DNA of 64,000 bases from Polytrichum commune (Eukaryota > Streptophyta > Polytrichopsida > Polytrichales > Polytrichaceae): NCBI GenBank assembly GCA_950295325.1, contig OX485808.1:12340501-12404500 (forward strand). Direction: 5' to 3'. Shown here in pieces: positions 34,655 to 47,000 of the stretch (the first letter of the stretch is position 1; the number at the start of each line of letters is the position of its first letter). The notes below the pieces were generated by a model that saw nothing but the letters and a program-made list of their open reading frames with translations, was not told the DNA's origin and searched no databases. The position numbers and the translations under genes were made by a program.

Positions 34655-37600
34655 ATGTCTTCTACCTCAATGGCCGAAATTCGTTCTCATGGCATCGGCG
34701 TCCCTATTCTCTTCCCCATTGATGCACAGGGTATTGTTGTTGTCTCGGAGCGTCATCTTTGCATTAGGTTCTCTCTTCAAGCTGATACAGTATGGGTAGA
34801 GCGTGAGATCTTCGATCCTGATACTGGATTGCTCGTTCATACCTTCCATGAGTCCTCCAAGCTAACTGACAATGGCAATGTGTGGGAGCTTGGCGCTGGA
34901 CAGTATAGGGTTGTTGGCTGGCCAAATTCTGAGATGAGAGTGGCAACAAAACTCCTTGCTCCTCTTCGATCTTCCACTGCTGACTTTAGCACACCTCTGG
35001 TAATAAGTGTCAAGACCGAGCCTGACATAGAGAATGTTGTAGACTTGTCTGATTCTTCGACTGAAGATGTATCTGTGAAGAAGGTTGCTGTTCATGATTC
35101 CCCTTCTTTGTTTCCCTCTGATTCCTTTGTAACGCCTTCTCCTTCTCGCTCTGTGCCTTTATCTCCTTCGGTCCCGTCTACGTCTAAACCTCCACCAGTG
35201 CATAAGGTTGCTGTTCATGATTCCCCTTCTTTGTTTCCCTCTGATTCCTTTGTAACGCCTTCTCCTTCTCGCTATGCGCCTTTATCTCCTTCGGTACCGT
35301 CTACGTCCAAACCTCCACCACCTATTGTTCAATGTCTTCGTCGTCTTGGTTCTATACCCGGTAGTAAAAGTGTCCTCAAGAAAATAGATTACGATAAAAT
35401 CAAAATCCAAGAGGTTAATCACCTTCCCCCTCGTTTCGATGGTACCCAGTTATTTGTCCTCCCTGCACCAGAAGTCTCTTCATCTCAATCCAGGGCCAAG
35501 TCCATGGACGGCATGGACAAGCAATATGATGGCCATGTTTGGACGAGAACGCAAACCACCAACATCACAAACGACGTTGGCCTTGTATTTCGTTCCTCTA
35601 CCTGTGTTGGCCATCTCCAATGCCAAAACCCTACTTGTGATTACCTTCAACGCGCCCATCGTATCTCTCAGGTCAACGACATGGAATTTGATGGTTTCAC
35701 TACTCAGCCTTTCCCTCTCTCTGGCATTGTGCCATCCGGATCTACTCTTGTGTGCAGGATCTGCAAACAACCTCCCAAATGCATTGCACTCTGCGAGGCG
35801 AAAATTTTCTACGTCCATGGGAAGAATTTCTCCCAAAGAGCCTGCATTCATATCGGAACTCATCAACATCCCGTGAAGGTTGGAGACTGCAGACACAGTC
35901 GGAAGCGCATCAATGCTCTTCTCGAGGAGCACGTTGAGCGTACGCCTCAAGCCATGCACAGCAAGATCGTCCTTGAAGCCAGCAAGGACATTGTTGGTGA
36001 GTTCCTCCTTTCCGAGGATAGTGACAAACATCGTCTCCTCTCCCTAAAGGAGCTCGAACCTGTGTTTGAGAGTTGTAGAGAGTTGAATTCCCCAAACCTT
36101 CGTTCTAAGGTTACCTCTTTCAAATTTTTGCGGAGGTTCGGTGTTATGGATGGCATCGCTAAGCTCCGAGGCGTTAGCAATTGGGCCTACATCCAACGGA
36201 ACCAATTCCCAGGACAAGGTGACGATGCTGACAAGGTGTTCGTCTTCAAGATGTCGGAGGTTGGTCCTGGAAGCGGTGTGGATTTGGTTCGTCGGATGCA
36301 ACCGGGTGGGGACCTTGAGAACGCCTGGATTATGTCCGATCACGTCAAGCGGGTCAAAGGGTGGACCACCATGGCCGCTCATGTGTATGATGGGACTTAT
36401 CAACGGGTCATGACCATTTCATGTTGTGATTTCCAATCGGAGGATAAGGATGCCCAAGTGCTCTTCTGGCAGAACCTCAACCACGTCATGGCCCGCCACG
36501 GTATCCCGCATCCAACGTTCATTGGCTTCATGGCGGACAGTGCGCAAGCAAATTGGAACGCTGTGCGCATTGTGTATGGTTCAGGAGATCCCAAAATTCC
36601 AATGGAGGGCCGTGAGCGTACTTGTTTTTTTCATTGGAAACAGTCGCTCGAGAAACATACAAAATCATACATAAAGCATGAGTTGCAAGACCAACATAGA
36701 CACCTTTGCCTTCAATATCGCAATGCGTCCTCTATGGCAGAGGCGGAGACTAGGTATCTAGCTATCAAGGCTTGGTGGGCATCATCGAATTGTACAAGTA
36801 AGGACGGTCTCAAACACCTCCAGCTCTGGCTTGCTTTCTGGCACTTCCGCTACCTTCAATGGGGTGGTTTCATGGAACTGGTACATCCCCTTCATGCTTC
36901 ATTATTCTTTTTTCCTGGATTTAGTTTCCTCTCTTTGTGCTCCCTCTAATACTCCCTCTGCACTCTCCAATCAGGAAAAAGTTCTGACTCAAGACCAGTT
37001 GGCCGAGATGCCGTCGTGCAATCTTGCGGAGTCCGTCCACAACAAGTGGCTTCAGGCATCGGGCAACAAGGGTGGAGATTTATACGTGGCTACGATGGAC
37101 GATTACATTCGCGCCTTCCTACAAGTTGTTGCATACTACACATTCCTTAAAGGTGGTATTGGCGGAGATGGTCCAAGCAAAGAAGAACTCAAGCTCAGGG
37201 GTGCTCAACGTCGAGCTCAGCGTACTGGCGACCCCACAGTGTTGCAGAAGGTCTTGCTCGACATGCCCGGTGGGGAAGAGTTTTGCACTCGCGATCTCCA
37301 CCTTGAGGGCGCCGAGGTGTTTAGATCGCAGAAGCGAAGACCAGACACTCCAATTGGTGATGATGGCGAGACCCACCGTCCCGATACCGTGAACTTCTCT
37401 CGCCCTCCCCCCGGTAAGCGAATCACTCGCTCTCAACCTGCATCACTGCCTACTATCATTGAGGAGTCTTCCCCCTCTATACAAGAGGTTCAAGTGCCTT
37501 CACCTGCAGGACTTGGTTTCCAGCGTGTCACCGCCGTGCAAGAAACCAAAGTAGATGTCTCTCTTTGGCATATTGCCCGCATATCCTATACCTCTGGGAA

Positions 37601-38201
37601 GTCTTGTTGGGCTAATCATGCGGGCACGAAAAAACAATGCACCGCAAGAATCGTCACCAATAACAAGAGCGTCCCTGCGCCCACCTACACCGGTATGTGG
37701 CATCATTACAAACTCCAATCTATGAAGCGCACGGATTTCGTCTTCTGCCCGGATGACATAGAGCGTTGCGTAAAGGGCCCTCGTCGGAAATGGTTCATGC
37801 CGTTCTCTGATGGTCAAGAGAAACCTCCCATTCCCCCAATTTGGCCCGTCAAGATTGGTACCAACCTCACCCGTTCGGAGATCTTCGCCCTTGAGAACGC
37901 ATGTTTTCAACTCCCACCAAAGGAGCGCATCTCACCGACTCAACTTTTCACCAACTCCGCTCCCCCCCTGGATATGTCTGGAATCCGTATTCCGGAATTC
38001 CCAGACTTCATCCCTCCGACAAGATTGTCCAAGGTTGTTCGGCGATGCACCAGCGCACCTTCGGCAAAGCAGAGGCAGATGGTTGCCTCTACTGAAGCTA
38101 TGCATGGTACTGTTCTGAAGTTAACTATGATCCCTCAACCGGGATTTGGCTGCATTATCTCACTGCAGTCCAAGTCAGAACCCCAACCCCCCATATACTA
38201 G
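34655..38201 (+). CDS. MULE-type DDE transposase with GCM-like zinc-binding region
   Basis: Two exons, 34655-36880 and 36975-38201, encode about 1,150 residues; the 94-bp intron has GTACAT and AATCAG borders and keeps the frame. Residues about 315-405 hold cysteines and histidines spaced as in GCM/WRKY-like zinc domains (TCVGHLQC, C-x4-C, CRICKQ, then ACIHIGTHQHP), suited to binding the element ends. The catalytic core follows: D579 in Y-D-G-T-Y, D628 in MADSAQAN, and a C-x2-H pair at C657 and H660 (CFFHW), characteristic of Mutator transposases. The third acidic residue may be the Glu in NLAESVHNKW at the start of exon 2. Residues about 143-224 hold a 41-residue direct duplication. A translation start at 34622 would add 11 residues. 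It should cut and paste the 18.6-kb element. Confidence 0.82.
35081..35326 (+). repeat. In-frame 123-bp tandem duplication in the transposase gene
   Basis: The segment beginning AAGGTTGCTGTTCATGATTC at 35081 recurs at 35204 with very few differences. At 123 bp (41 codons) it preserves the frame and duplicates a Ser/Pro-rich linker. The near identity of the copies indicates a recent event. Confidence 0.95.
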
Positions 38202-38710
38202 GTGACAGTGAGTTCTTATCCAGAGTGCAATTGCGCGAACTTTGTGGATATGATTTCCAAGTTCAGCCGCAAACGCAATTCTTATCTCAATTGTAAGCAT
38301 TTGTATTACATCTTCATCAAGGTTTCTAATTTAGATCCAGAAGTGAATTTGTTCATTCACGCCCCAACATTTAGCTTCAATGAAGTCAAACTCATCCTCG
38401 AAGGGGGTCTCTTGACACAACCTACTTCTTAGAATTCATATCTGTCTACCTATACATTGTGCCCTAATAGATGTACCGATTGTGGACATCATGTATATTC
38501 ATAAGTGTTTGCTATAATAAAGATGATCTGATGGATTCTTATTTATTCCATTTAAAATGTTTTATTACAGTACAAAATTGTCAAGTGACCTCTAGTTCAA
38601 ATTGGAGGTGCTACCTTTGTCTATCATATCTACTTCCGTTTTGCAATTCTTCTATATGTATCATCGTCCCTTCTTGATGGAGGTGGGCCCGGCCGAAACA
38701 AATCCATGTA

Positions 38711-39148
38711 TTAGACCGTTTTATCCTTCAGTCGATCCTTCAATGGAAGATGATGCGGCTCACTTCCTCTCATCCTTTGCCGAAACGACATAGACTTTGA
38801 AGATTCCCCTACTTCAGTCACCTCATCATCCATGTTCGTCGTATTCTCTTCATTCACAACAGCGACTTCATTCACACCAGCGTCCTTCTCCAGCACATCA
38901 AAATGCCACCTAACTTTTTTTGTGTTTTGTTTCTGCTCCTCCTGCATCCTCCACCTCCGGGCTTGTGTAGACTGCAAAAATGGAGTGAGGTCGTAATCAT
39001 CACTACATTGATTTCCAGCACGTATGTCACGTTCCGGCGATGGAATAAAAGGAACATCGGGATCTCCTAGACTTCTAATTTCATTTTCCCATCCTAGGCC
39101 AACAAACGTTTTTCTCTCCTCTCCCATTGTGTGCATGCGTCTATACAA
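38711..39148 (-). CDS. Small hypothetical protein of the MULE
   Basis: An open frame of 145 residues converges on the transposase gene and ends about 500 bp before the right inverted repeat. The product is hydrophilic, with alternating acidic and basic stretches (RRWRMQEEQKQ, SFRQRMRG). It has no membrane segment and no motif I recognise. It may be an accessory product, as the second gene is in maize MuDR elements, or a chance frame. No TATA box stands out. Confidence 0.35.
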   Translation of the reverse strand: MYRRMHTMGEERKTFVGLGWENEIRSLGDPDVPFIPSPERDIRAGNQCSDDYDLTPFLQSTQARRWRMQEEQKQNTKKVRWHFDVLEKDAGVNEVAVVNEENTTNMDDEVTEVGESSKSMSFRQRMRGSEPHHLPLKDRLKDKTV

Positions 39149-39625
39149 GACTCTAACTTATGTCCTAATATATATTGAGTTCGAAGATAATGTCTTCGAC
39201 CACAAACAATAATTGTTTGACTCACACATAGGACAAAGACAAAAGTAATAGAATCAAATCGGAGCAAGTTGGCCGACCTTTATATTTTTATTGACTCATT
39301 CTTCAATTATACAAACTTCGATATGCTTATTTTTGTTTGTTCTTTCCATGGATCATCATTGATGTTAATCATATACTTATACGTTTTATTTTAATGCTAT
39401 TTCATTTTAGCACTTCCCGGTTCCGAAATGTAATGAGACCATTTCAAATATAGGGCCTTGTGAGTTAGATTTGAACCTATACATTCCACGGAAATAGGTC
39501 AATATTTTTTTAATTAGTAAATTCTAGAATATTCGAAGCATATTCCAGTCTATTTTTAAAATCTAAATTTGGTCTAAGAAGTTTGCTAAATTTAATCACT
39601 CTCTGCTATCCGCTCTCCACATCAC

Positions 39626-39676
39626 CGCTCTAAGCTCTTCGCTCCCCGCTCTACGCACACATACAAGTGTCGTCCC
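39626..39676 (-). repeat. Right terminal inverted repeat of the MULE
   Basis: Read inward it begins GGGACGACACTTGTATGTGT and continues GCGTAGAGCGGGGAGCG, matching the left end with one indel and scattered changes. Confidence 0.78.
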
Positions 39677-39685
39677 GTCACTCGC
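39677..39685. repeat. Right 9-bp target-site duplication of the MULE
   Basis: GTCACTCGC, identical to 21035-21043. Confidence 0.8.
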
Positions 39686-39708
39686 ATAAGGTGTCTTCTT
39701 AAAACTTA

Positions 39709-40282
39709 GGGCCTCTTCACACTATTATGGCCGTCCAAGTCGAGAGGCCGTGGGATCGATTGGCCAAACTTTGTTGAGAGTCCAAAGAAATGGGCTTAAT
39801 ATAGCCAATAAAATATAAGAGTTGGAGCCTTTGATTGGGTATAGTGTGAATCTTCCAGAGGCCAAGCCCAAAATCCAAACCTTTGGTCATGCACTCCCAT
39901 GGCCTTTTGACTTGAATGGTCATAGTATGAAGCCTCCAAAGGCCAAGTCCAAAGAAAGAACAAGCATCCCACTTTATTCCCTGCCCAAAACAACTCCTCC
40001 AATCTAACGGCCAAGATCTTGTTAGTTTTTTATTTTTTTATGGGAAAAAATCGACGGCCTCTCGACCATAGTTTGGGTTTTCATTCCTGTCCGACCTAAA
40101 CTTCCTTTGAGAAACTATCGCCTTGGTCAAAAAGTAATGCCATGTAGGCAATTTGAAGAGCGACGGCCTTTGGACTTTGGCCTCTAGTGTGAAGGGTTGA
40201 GAGGCCAAATCCTTGGTTTCTTGCAATCTGATTGGTGGAAATCGACAGCCTCTTGACCTTCAGCCATAGTGTGAAGTGGCCC
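39709..40282. mobile_element. Tourist-like MITE (PIF/Harbinger type)
   Basis: The ends read GGGCCTCTTCACACTA on the left and, inverted, GGGCCACTTCACACTA on the right, over 574 bp. TTA stands on both sides (39706-39708 and 40283-40285), the 3-bp duplication expected for PIF/Harbinger elements. Subterminal boxes such as GAGAGGCCG repeat inside. There is no coding capacity. It inserted 23 bp outside the right duplication of the MULE. Confidence 0.85.
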
Positions 40283-40285
40283 TTA

Positions 40286-43200
40286 GAAGAGTTTTGAAAC
40301 CCTTTAAAGGCCTCTATATCCTTCGTTTCTTTCTTGTGTTATTTATTTTAGAAGCAATGAACACAACATTCCTCAGCAAACATTGTTAGTTCATTTGCCA
40401 ATCTCAACCATGCTTTGACAAATTATTGTTCGTTGACCCAACATTGATTGATATTGAAAATAATATGGTTACATGTCCCAAAGGCCATCCTCATAATTGC
40501 TCATAATGGAAACAATAAAATTATTTGCCATCTTCATCTCATGTTCAAGTTGAGATGAGTGAAATGTTCATATATTGTGTTGGTGAGATGGGGGGTTTGG
40601 GTGTCGACTCTGCAACCAAACTCCTTAGCTAACAAATGAATATGATTTTCATTGCATTGAGAATAAGGTGACACTTGGTGACGGTAATTTAAAGTCAAGC
40701 TAGTGCGTAATTACCTCATTGGGTGTCATTGTGATGTCTTATTTATAATAAAAACTTTGTAACTCCTATAAGATATAAAACTCTTGTAGTTTTTTTAATA
40801 AGGAATTCAAAAATGTAATTGTATATAGGAAATAGATAATCCTTGAGGCATATAATTGTATTAAAAACCTAATTATATGAGTTTTTAATACATGTATCAT
40901 AGGCCAAACTACCATTTTTGGGGGGGTTTTTTTTTAATATTTTTTTATTATAAATAAGACGTCACCAACAACTTTTGATTTTAATTGGAGGCAACTACTC
41001 GTGTGGATCTTTTAATATTAGATGCTCTACAAGGTTAAAAAAATAAGTATTTCAAATTTTTATATACATTGTGGATTTTTTTAAATAAATTTGCAATCCA
41101 ACTTTTTTTATATCTCATTTTATTTAGTATGGTCTTCACCCAATTTTTTTAGTTTTTTTTATTTTTGTATAATTTGATATATTTTTTACAAAAGTCTGCT
41201 AAATCATTTTAATGCCAATGCCCCGTGCATATAATATAGGATTTGCATATCTGGGCTCCGTAACAACCTGCAACTTCGTTACCTCCACCATCACCCCCAG
41301 TAACACAAGCGGGTTCACTGACTCAAGAAGAAGAAGGATACACTTTGAAGAATCTATTGTATCTTTGTATGCATGATGAAGGAGTAAATTTGGACTTGAA
41401 CAAGTGATATTCTATGAGTTTCTCTTCATAAAAATAGATTTATTATAAAATCTATTGTGATTAGGATTTATTTATTTACTTTATCTACCATACATGGGGT
41501 TTGTAACTTTTGAATATATATAAATGTTTGGAAATTAAACTTGATAACAAGTTTTCTAGTCCACATTATAATGAAAATATCCTTGAAGTTCGTTTACAAT
41601 CGCTATGAAGTCTCAAACAAATTTTGCTCAAGATGGAACACTTTTACACCAGGTACGCAAATTTTATATTATACACAGGGGGCATCGGCATTAAAATGGC
41701 TCAGAGAACGGCTTTTTGTAAAAGTTATATCAAAACATACAAAAATAAAAGGGCCAAAAAGTTGGGTGAAGACCAAATTAAATAAAATGAGATGTAGAGG
41801 GAAAATGTAAAGGAGAATGTACATAAGATTTAGCAGGGAGCCCACATGGAGATTTGCTCTACTCTCCTCTTCTAGTTTCTAGTGTCAGCTACCATTCCTC
41901 CTCACACGGAGACGGATGAGAGATTAAATTGTGTTTGTTGGTCCTTGCTTCCTTGTTTGGGTTAAGATTAGAGTGGTTCTCTCTTCCTTACTTTTGATGT
42001 GTGCAAGTGGGGGTTATCATTTAAGTTGCTCATGGGAGATTGTGGTTTGAGTAGCTTTGCAAGAAGATTGTGGTGGTGATCTCTTGTGCATGTAGGTTAG
42101 GTTGCATTCTCTCTCCAACTTGCTTCAATCTCGGTATGTTAAGAAGAAAGCTAAACCACTCATTGAGTCTCAACAGAGACATCTTGGAAATCAGAATGGA
42201 AAGCACTGAGAAGTATAATTAGCCTTACACAAAGCATCCAAGTTTGGGTTTCGAAGCAAATTTTTGGTTGAATGGGTTGTTGCATTGCAGACGTTTGGTG
42301 AAAGCTATTTGAATGGTTGAATAGCTCTTCATATAAGATTTTTCTAGACTTTGTTGAATGTGAGTACGGTATCATGGGTCTCATCATGTAAAGTGAATGG
42401 TTTACACTTTGCACCTTCGACTGGAACTTCACCAACACTTCAAATTAGGTCCACTTTAAAAGATATCCCTCTATTCTCTTTCACTAACTTACAACCTTTT
42501 ACATCATCATTCATGTATTGCAATGTTGCAGAAGGCAATTTCAAGAGCCAATCTTGCAAAGTTAGAATCAATACCACGGTGGAGTTGCTGTAAATGTTTT
42601 TACTAGGAAGTAAGTCCAAAAGTATTGGAGGGGTATAATGAGCCTTGTCTTATTCAATGTGCATTTCAATTCAAGTCATCTCTTCGCTGAAAACAATGGT
42701 TGTTTTGCAGGACAATCACTACCCTGAGGCTTCCCTCAATTTTGAGTTCATCCAATTTTCAAGGGGAAGGGGCAGTCTCATGTCCCGATCACACCAAACT
42801 TTCCATCTGGTGCCAGCTGTGAAAAAACTAGGGATTATGTTGAGAAATAGATGTCAGCCCACCACTTTTCACACTATTACAACCGAAGATGCTGACAGAT
42901 GGTGTCTAAACTGGCCATTGTGATCAACCCTTCATCCTGAACTGGACGTGTCTGCATCCATTTTACGGTTCAGTGGTATCACTAGTGGCAATGCTCTAAA
43001 TGTTAGGCTCCAATGAACTCATAATTTGCTCTTTCATATTCTCCACATATGTTTAAAATTTCAAACATGAATATAAATCATATCTATTATAACCTTTTCA
43101 TATTTAACTAATATTAACAATTAGTAAGATGACTCATTATTAACCTTTCATATCTTCCGTACCATGTTGACTTTTTAATCATGTCCTCTTGCATCCATTG

Positions 43201-43500
43201 CAAGAATTAAATTCTGCATGGAATTGCTCTGTACCATGCATGGATGGCACGAGATTTTTCTTTGACAACACTCTAGATAAATCTAGAGCACAAGAGTACC
43301 AACGTGAACAGAGGTAATTTACAATCACCTTATTAACACTGATACCCTACCAACACTGATCAACACCTTTAGAGAACATACAATGCAGCACCATAAACAG
43401 TAGGGAAAAACTTTCATAAACATGTTGAATCACTCCAAGTCAAGATAAACCAACAACTCAGGGACTCACAAGTGCAATTTTCCACGCCCAACGAAAATCA
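40286..43500. other. AT-rich region without a supported gene
   Basis: From 40.7 to 41.6 kb the sequence is AT-rich with poly-T and poly-A runs. Open frames at 42351-42593 and 42645-42923 have no recognisable motif. The stretch toward 44 kb probably includes the 3' untranslated region of the following minus-strand gene. Confidence 0.4.
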
Positions 43501-44057
43501 TAACTGCTTGGAGTTGGGCACTTGCCATCCACTTGCCTTGAACAACCTAGCAACACCAGACTCCAGCATGCATCTCTTCTCAGCAACACTGTTAAAGTTT
43601 GCAATAAGGTCGACACAGAGGCATAACCTGATCACTTCCTTTTTGAAACAAGACCTCCACATGCTTCCAATTCTTGAGCAAGCTTTGGCTTTGCAGGATA
43701 TTTGTGCAAAATCATTTGAAAGTGAATGGCACCAGGACTGCATGTACAACCGCCTATGCAGACCGATATCTACACTGCACATGCATTATCAGCAATGAGG
43801 TAAACCTCATACTTGAGCTAACTCATCAGAAATGCTAGTCTATTTCTAAACGAACCTGCAGATTCCATGATTGCAGTACTGTTACAGAGCACTAAGAAAC
43901 TGACAATATGTAGGATAGCTTGTGATCTATGGGCCCTAATACATGTTCAGAAAAAAATTCTCTCAGGGTATTCATGAAAACAATGGGGGAAAAAGTAAGG
44001 ACATATGGCCACAACTAACTAAATCTGGACAACTACAAATTGAGGCAGACAATGCTC

Positions 44058-47000
44058 TCAACACCGAATTTCGTAAGATCCTGCTCTTGTGATATAGCGC
44101 ACCCATTCAACAGTGCTGTATCCACTTTTCTCCCATACCTGACCGATGTGCACACAATCAATAATATAGTGAGCGTTACCAATTAACTTCAGAATATCAA
44201 ACAAGCAGACACATGCAAACAGGTTTCTAAAATGGACATTGTCACAGAATTGGGTTTTTAAGTATACCTTTAAGAAACGGACTCTCAAGCCAGAAGCAGT
44301 AAACATAGGCACCTGCCACAAACAAGCAGCAAAGTATGAATTCAGCTACACACCTGTACTAGTTTAGTTACCCAATTCTCATTAGACAGCATAATTCAGG
44401 AAAACTCTAAGAAACAGATTCAATAAAAGTCCTCTTCATATTCTCATATTTCCTTGGCCCTGATTCAAAACCATGAGACACAAACCTGAAATTCCATCTG
44501 TATTGGCGGTCTGGTCCATGACTTCTTTTCAACCATTGTAGATATAAGCTCCACCTCAGCACTCATTGTTAACTCTGTTTGTCCAGGGAATTTCCGGACC
44601 CTGCAGAGAGCATATGATTATTGACAGGCACACAAAGCATATAATAAGCTGAAGCTACATAGTGCAACTCATTTATTTCCACATCAAGAAATTGTCCTAA
44701 AAGCAAAGCTTCCTAACAGCAACATAAGCAAGAGGATTCTTACTTCCATACTAAGCAGTTGATTGCAGCATTGTATTTGGCTCTTCCAGATGTCACTTGG
44801 AAATTGGCCTTTGCAGTGTGCTTAGGTACAGGCACCTTCACTACAACTCCTAGTGCAAACATCTTGGCACCAAAAACACTTTTAACCTGTACATGTAGAG
44901 AAGTATCACGTGTTCAAATACAAAAATATGGACTGAGTTTCAGTTGGTAGCAGATCACTTTCAGCTGGACCACTTATTTCCATGAGCAATACGGATCTCT
45001 GACATTGCATGTGCTATTTTTGAGCTACTTGTTCACATGCAATTAAGTCCATGAGCAATATACTGCAAACTTAACATCTCTTGACTCATAAAATGATAAA
45101 GATTTCCCATTCAAAATGAGCAAAACTGATTTTTACAAGTACTACGTTGACAATGTTAAACAGTACAAACTAAATCCTTAACCTAAATTAGTTCCAAGTG
45201 CTATTGAATGGCAATAGATGGCACTCAGAAAATATATAGTGCAAAAGGAACAAACTGGTCTCTGAAAAGAGACATTTGGTTGGGAGGTTAAGAAGATATA
45301 TTTCATAAGTTTCCTGAAATGGAGAAGCCCATGATTGATGCAATATGAATAACTAGCTTACCTTGACATTGACCTCCATTCGTGTCCTACCCAACTCCTT
45401 GATGCTTGGTAGTACACGGAAGGGTAGATTAATACCCTCTGTGATTCGGTACCTGCGTCACCATAGATTTCTGTGGTTTTAATACTTCAAGTTGACAGAT
45501 TGTATGTTAATTAAAAGATAACACCACACCAGGTAACATTAATTTTTGGTGAAAAAAGGCACTCTTTATGATGTTCAAGTGTTAATCAAGGGCAGCTCAC
45601 TTGTGGCATGCTTCATCAACAGAGGATGCGCAGAAGAATTGCAACTCAAAGAAAGGCCACTCACTTCATGAGCTCAAATTCTCCATCAGGTGGAACAAAG
45701 CTCACTGTCTTCTCTGCATTGAATCTTGTAAGGTTCACGCACTGGTGAAATGTGACATCATCGAGCTCTATGGTCTTCCCACTGTCAAAAAGATACAAGA
45801 GCTCCAGTGAGTGACATCTCTTTCCAATTCCCGGAGAAGGTGTCTGATATCAACACTTATCAGACATTGGAAGAGCTTTGGCCTGTGAGGCTGGTAGGCT
45901 AAAGCAGGAACATGCAATGGAAATTGTTTTCCACAATATGATATAAATAGACTTCATGAGATTCTGATTCAACAAGGTTGCAAATCAAATGCTTGACAAA
46001 AGAGCACTTCCAGCACAAGCTCCCACTACTGGAGCCTTATGAAAATAGCAAACCTGCACCACATATATCCATATAAATATCCAATTCAATTTTGGCATTA
46101 ACTCCATGTGATATTCATTAATTCCTAGAGGAATCAGAAAGTTCAATAAACCTTCTTGATGGCCGAGCCTTGGCCTGAGATTCTTTTTCTAAGCCAATCT
46201 TGTCGTTTAGCCCAAGCTTCAAGTCCGGCATCCCCGAAAGAAAACACTTCATCAAAATTTTGCCAGTCACATCACAGCGCAAGGTTGTGCCTAGAGCAAT
46301 GCACAGAAGAGCCACACAACACCTCAACTAAGTCAACATGGGTAACTCATTTGTGTCAATAAAAACACAAGAATTTCAATCAAACTACATTTAGCAGCTC
46401 CCCAGGGACTTCACCAGACCAAACCCATCAAGTTTACTACATACAATGGGTTCTTTTTAAGCCCAAGATCTTCAGACAATGGTGAAACATCAAAAAGAAG
46501 ACCTTGTTAGGGTGCCCACAGACATTCCCCTAGAAGTGAACACTTATTGTACTTACCCTTTTGGGACATCAGAAGGTTCACACTTTCCACAATATCAAGA
46601 AAAACCTGCACAAAAAGCAATAGTTATCACATACTGGACACATTACAGCAGAGAATCAACCTGGAAGCTGATCCTATTTACCAGCTATTAATCCTTGTAG
46701 CATGGGCCTGCTATCCCAGGATTCATCACACTGCAAGTGTCTGCTTAAAATTTTGCAACACGCTCACACAACTCCAGTGCACTGTCAAACTGATTTTGAG
46801 GCACACTGGTTTAGATATAATTCTGGAACCTAAAACACTGTTGGACAAGTTTCAACCATCTATGTCATATCCTCAATCAAACCGTCACCCTATTATAAGA
46901 GTAGGCCCCCATGAATGGTAAGCCACATTTATACACAAAAACACTTAGTATAACATGTACTAATCAGGAATCGCTGTAATTATAGAAGATCCTCAGAAAA

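Larger units (their letters stand above)
21044..39676. mobile_element. Giant Mutator-like element with transposase and methyltransferase-like genes
   Basis: The element spans 18,633 bp. The left end reads GGGAAACTCAAGTATGTGAG and the right end, read inward, GGGACGACACTTGTATGTGT. Both continue with GCGTAGAGCGG and further AGAGCGG boxes, giving related inverted repeats of about 50 bp with one indel. A perfect 9-bp duplication flanks them. Inside are a plus-strand DDE transposase gene (34655-38201), a divergent minus-strand gene for a ParB-like/methyltransferase-like protein (34351-21736), a small minus-strand open frame (39148-38711), and about 34 copies of a palindromic motif within introns. 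The open frames and splice phases are intact, so the copy may be young or still active. Classical MULEs are only a few kilobases long. Confidence 0.82.
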
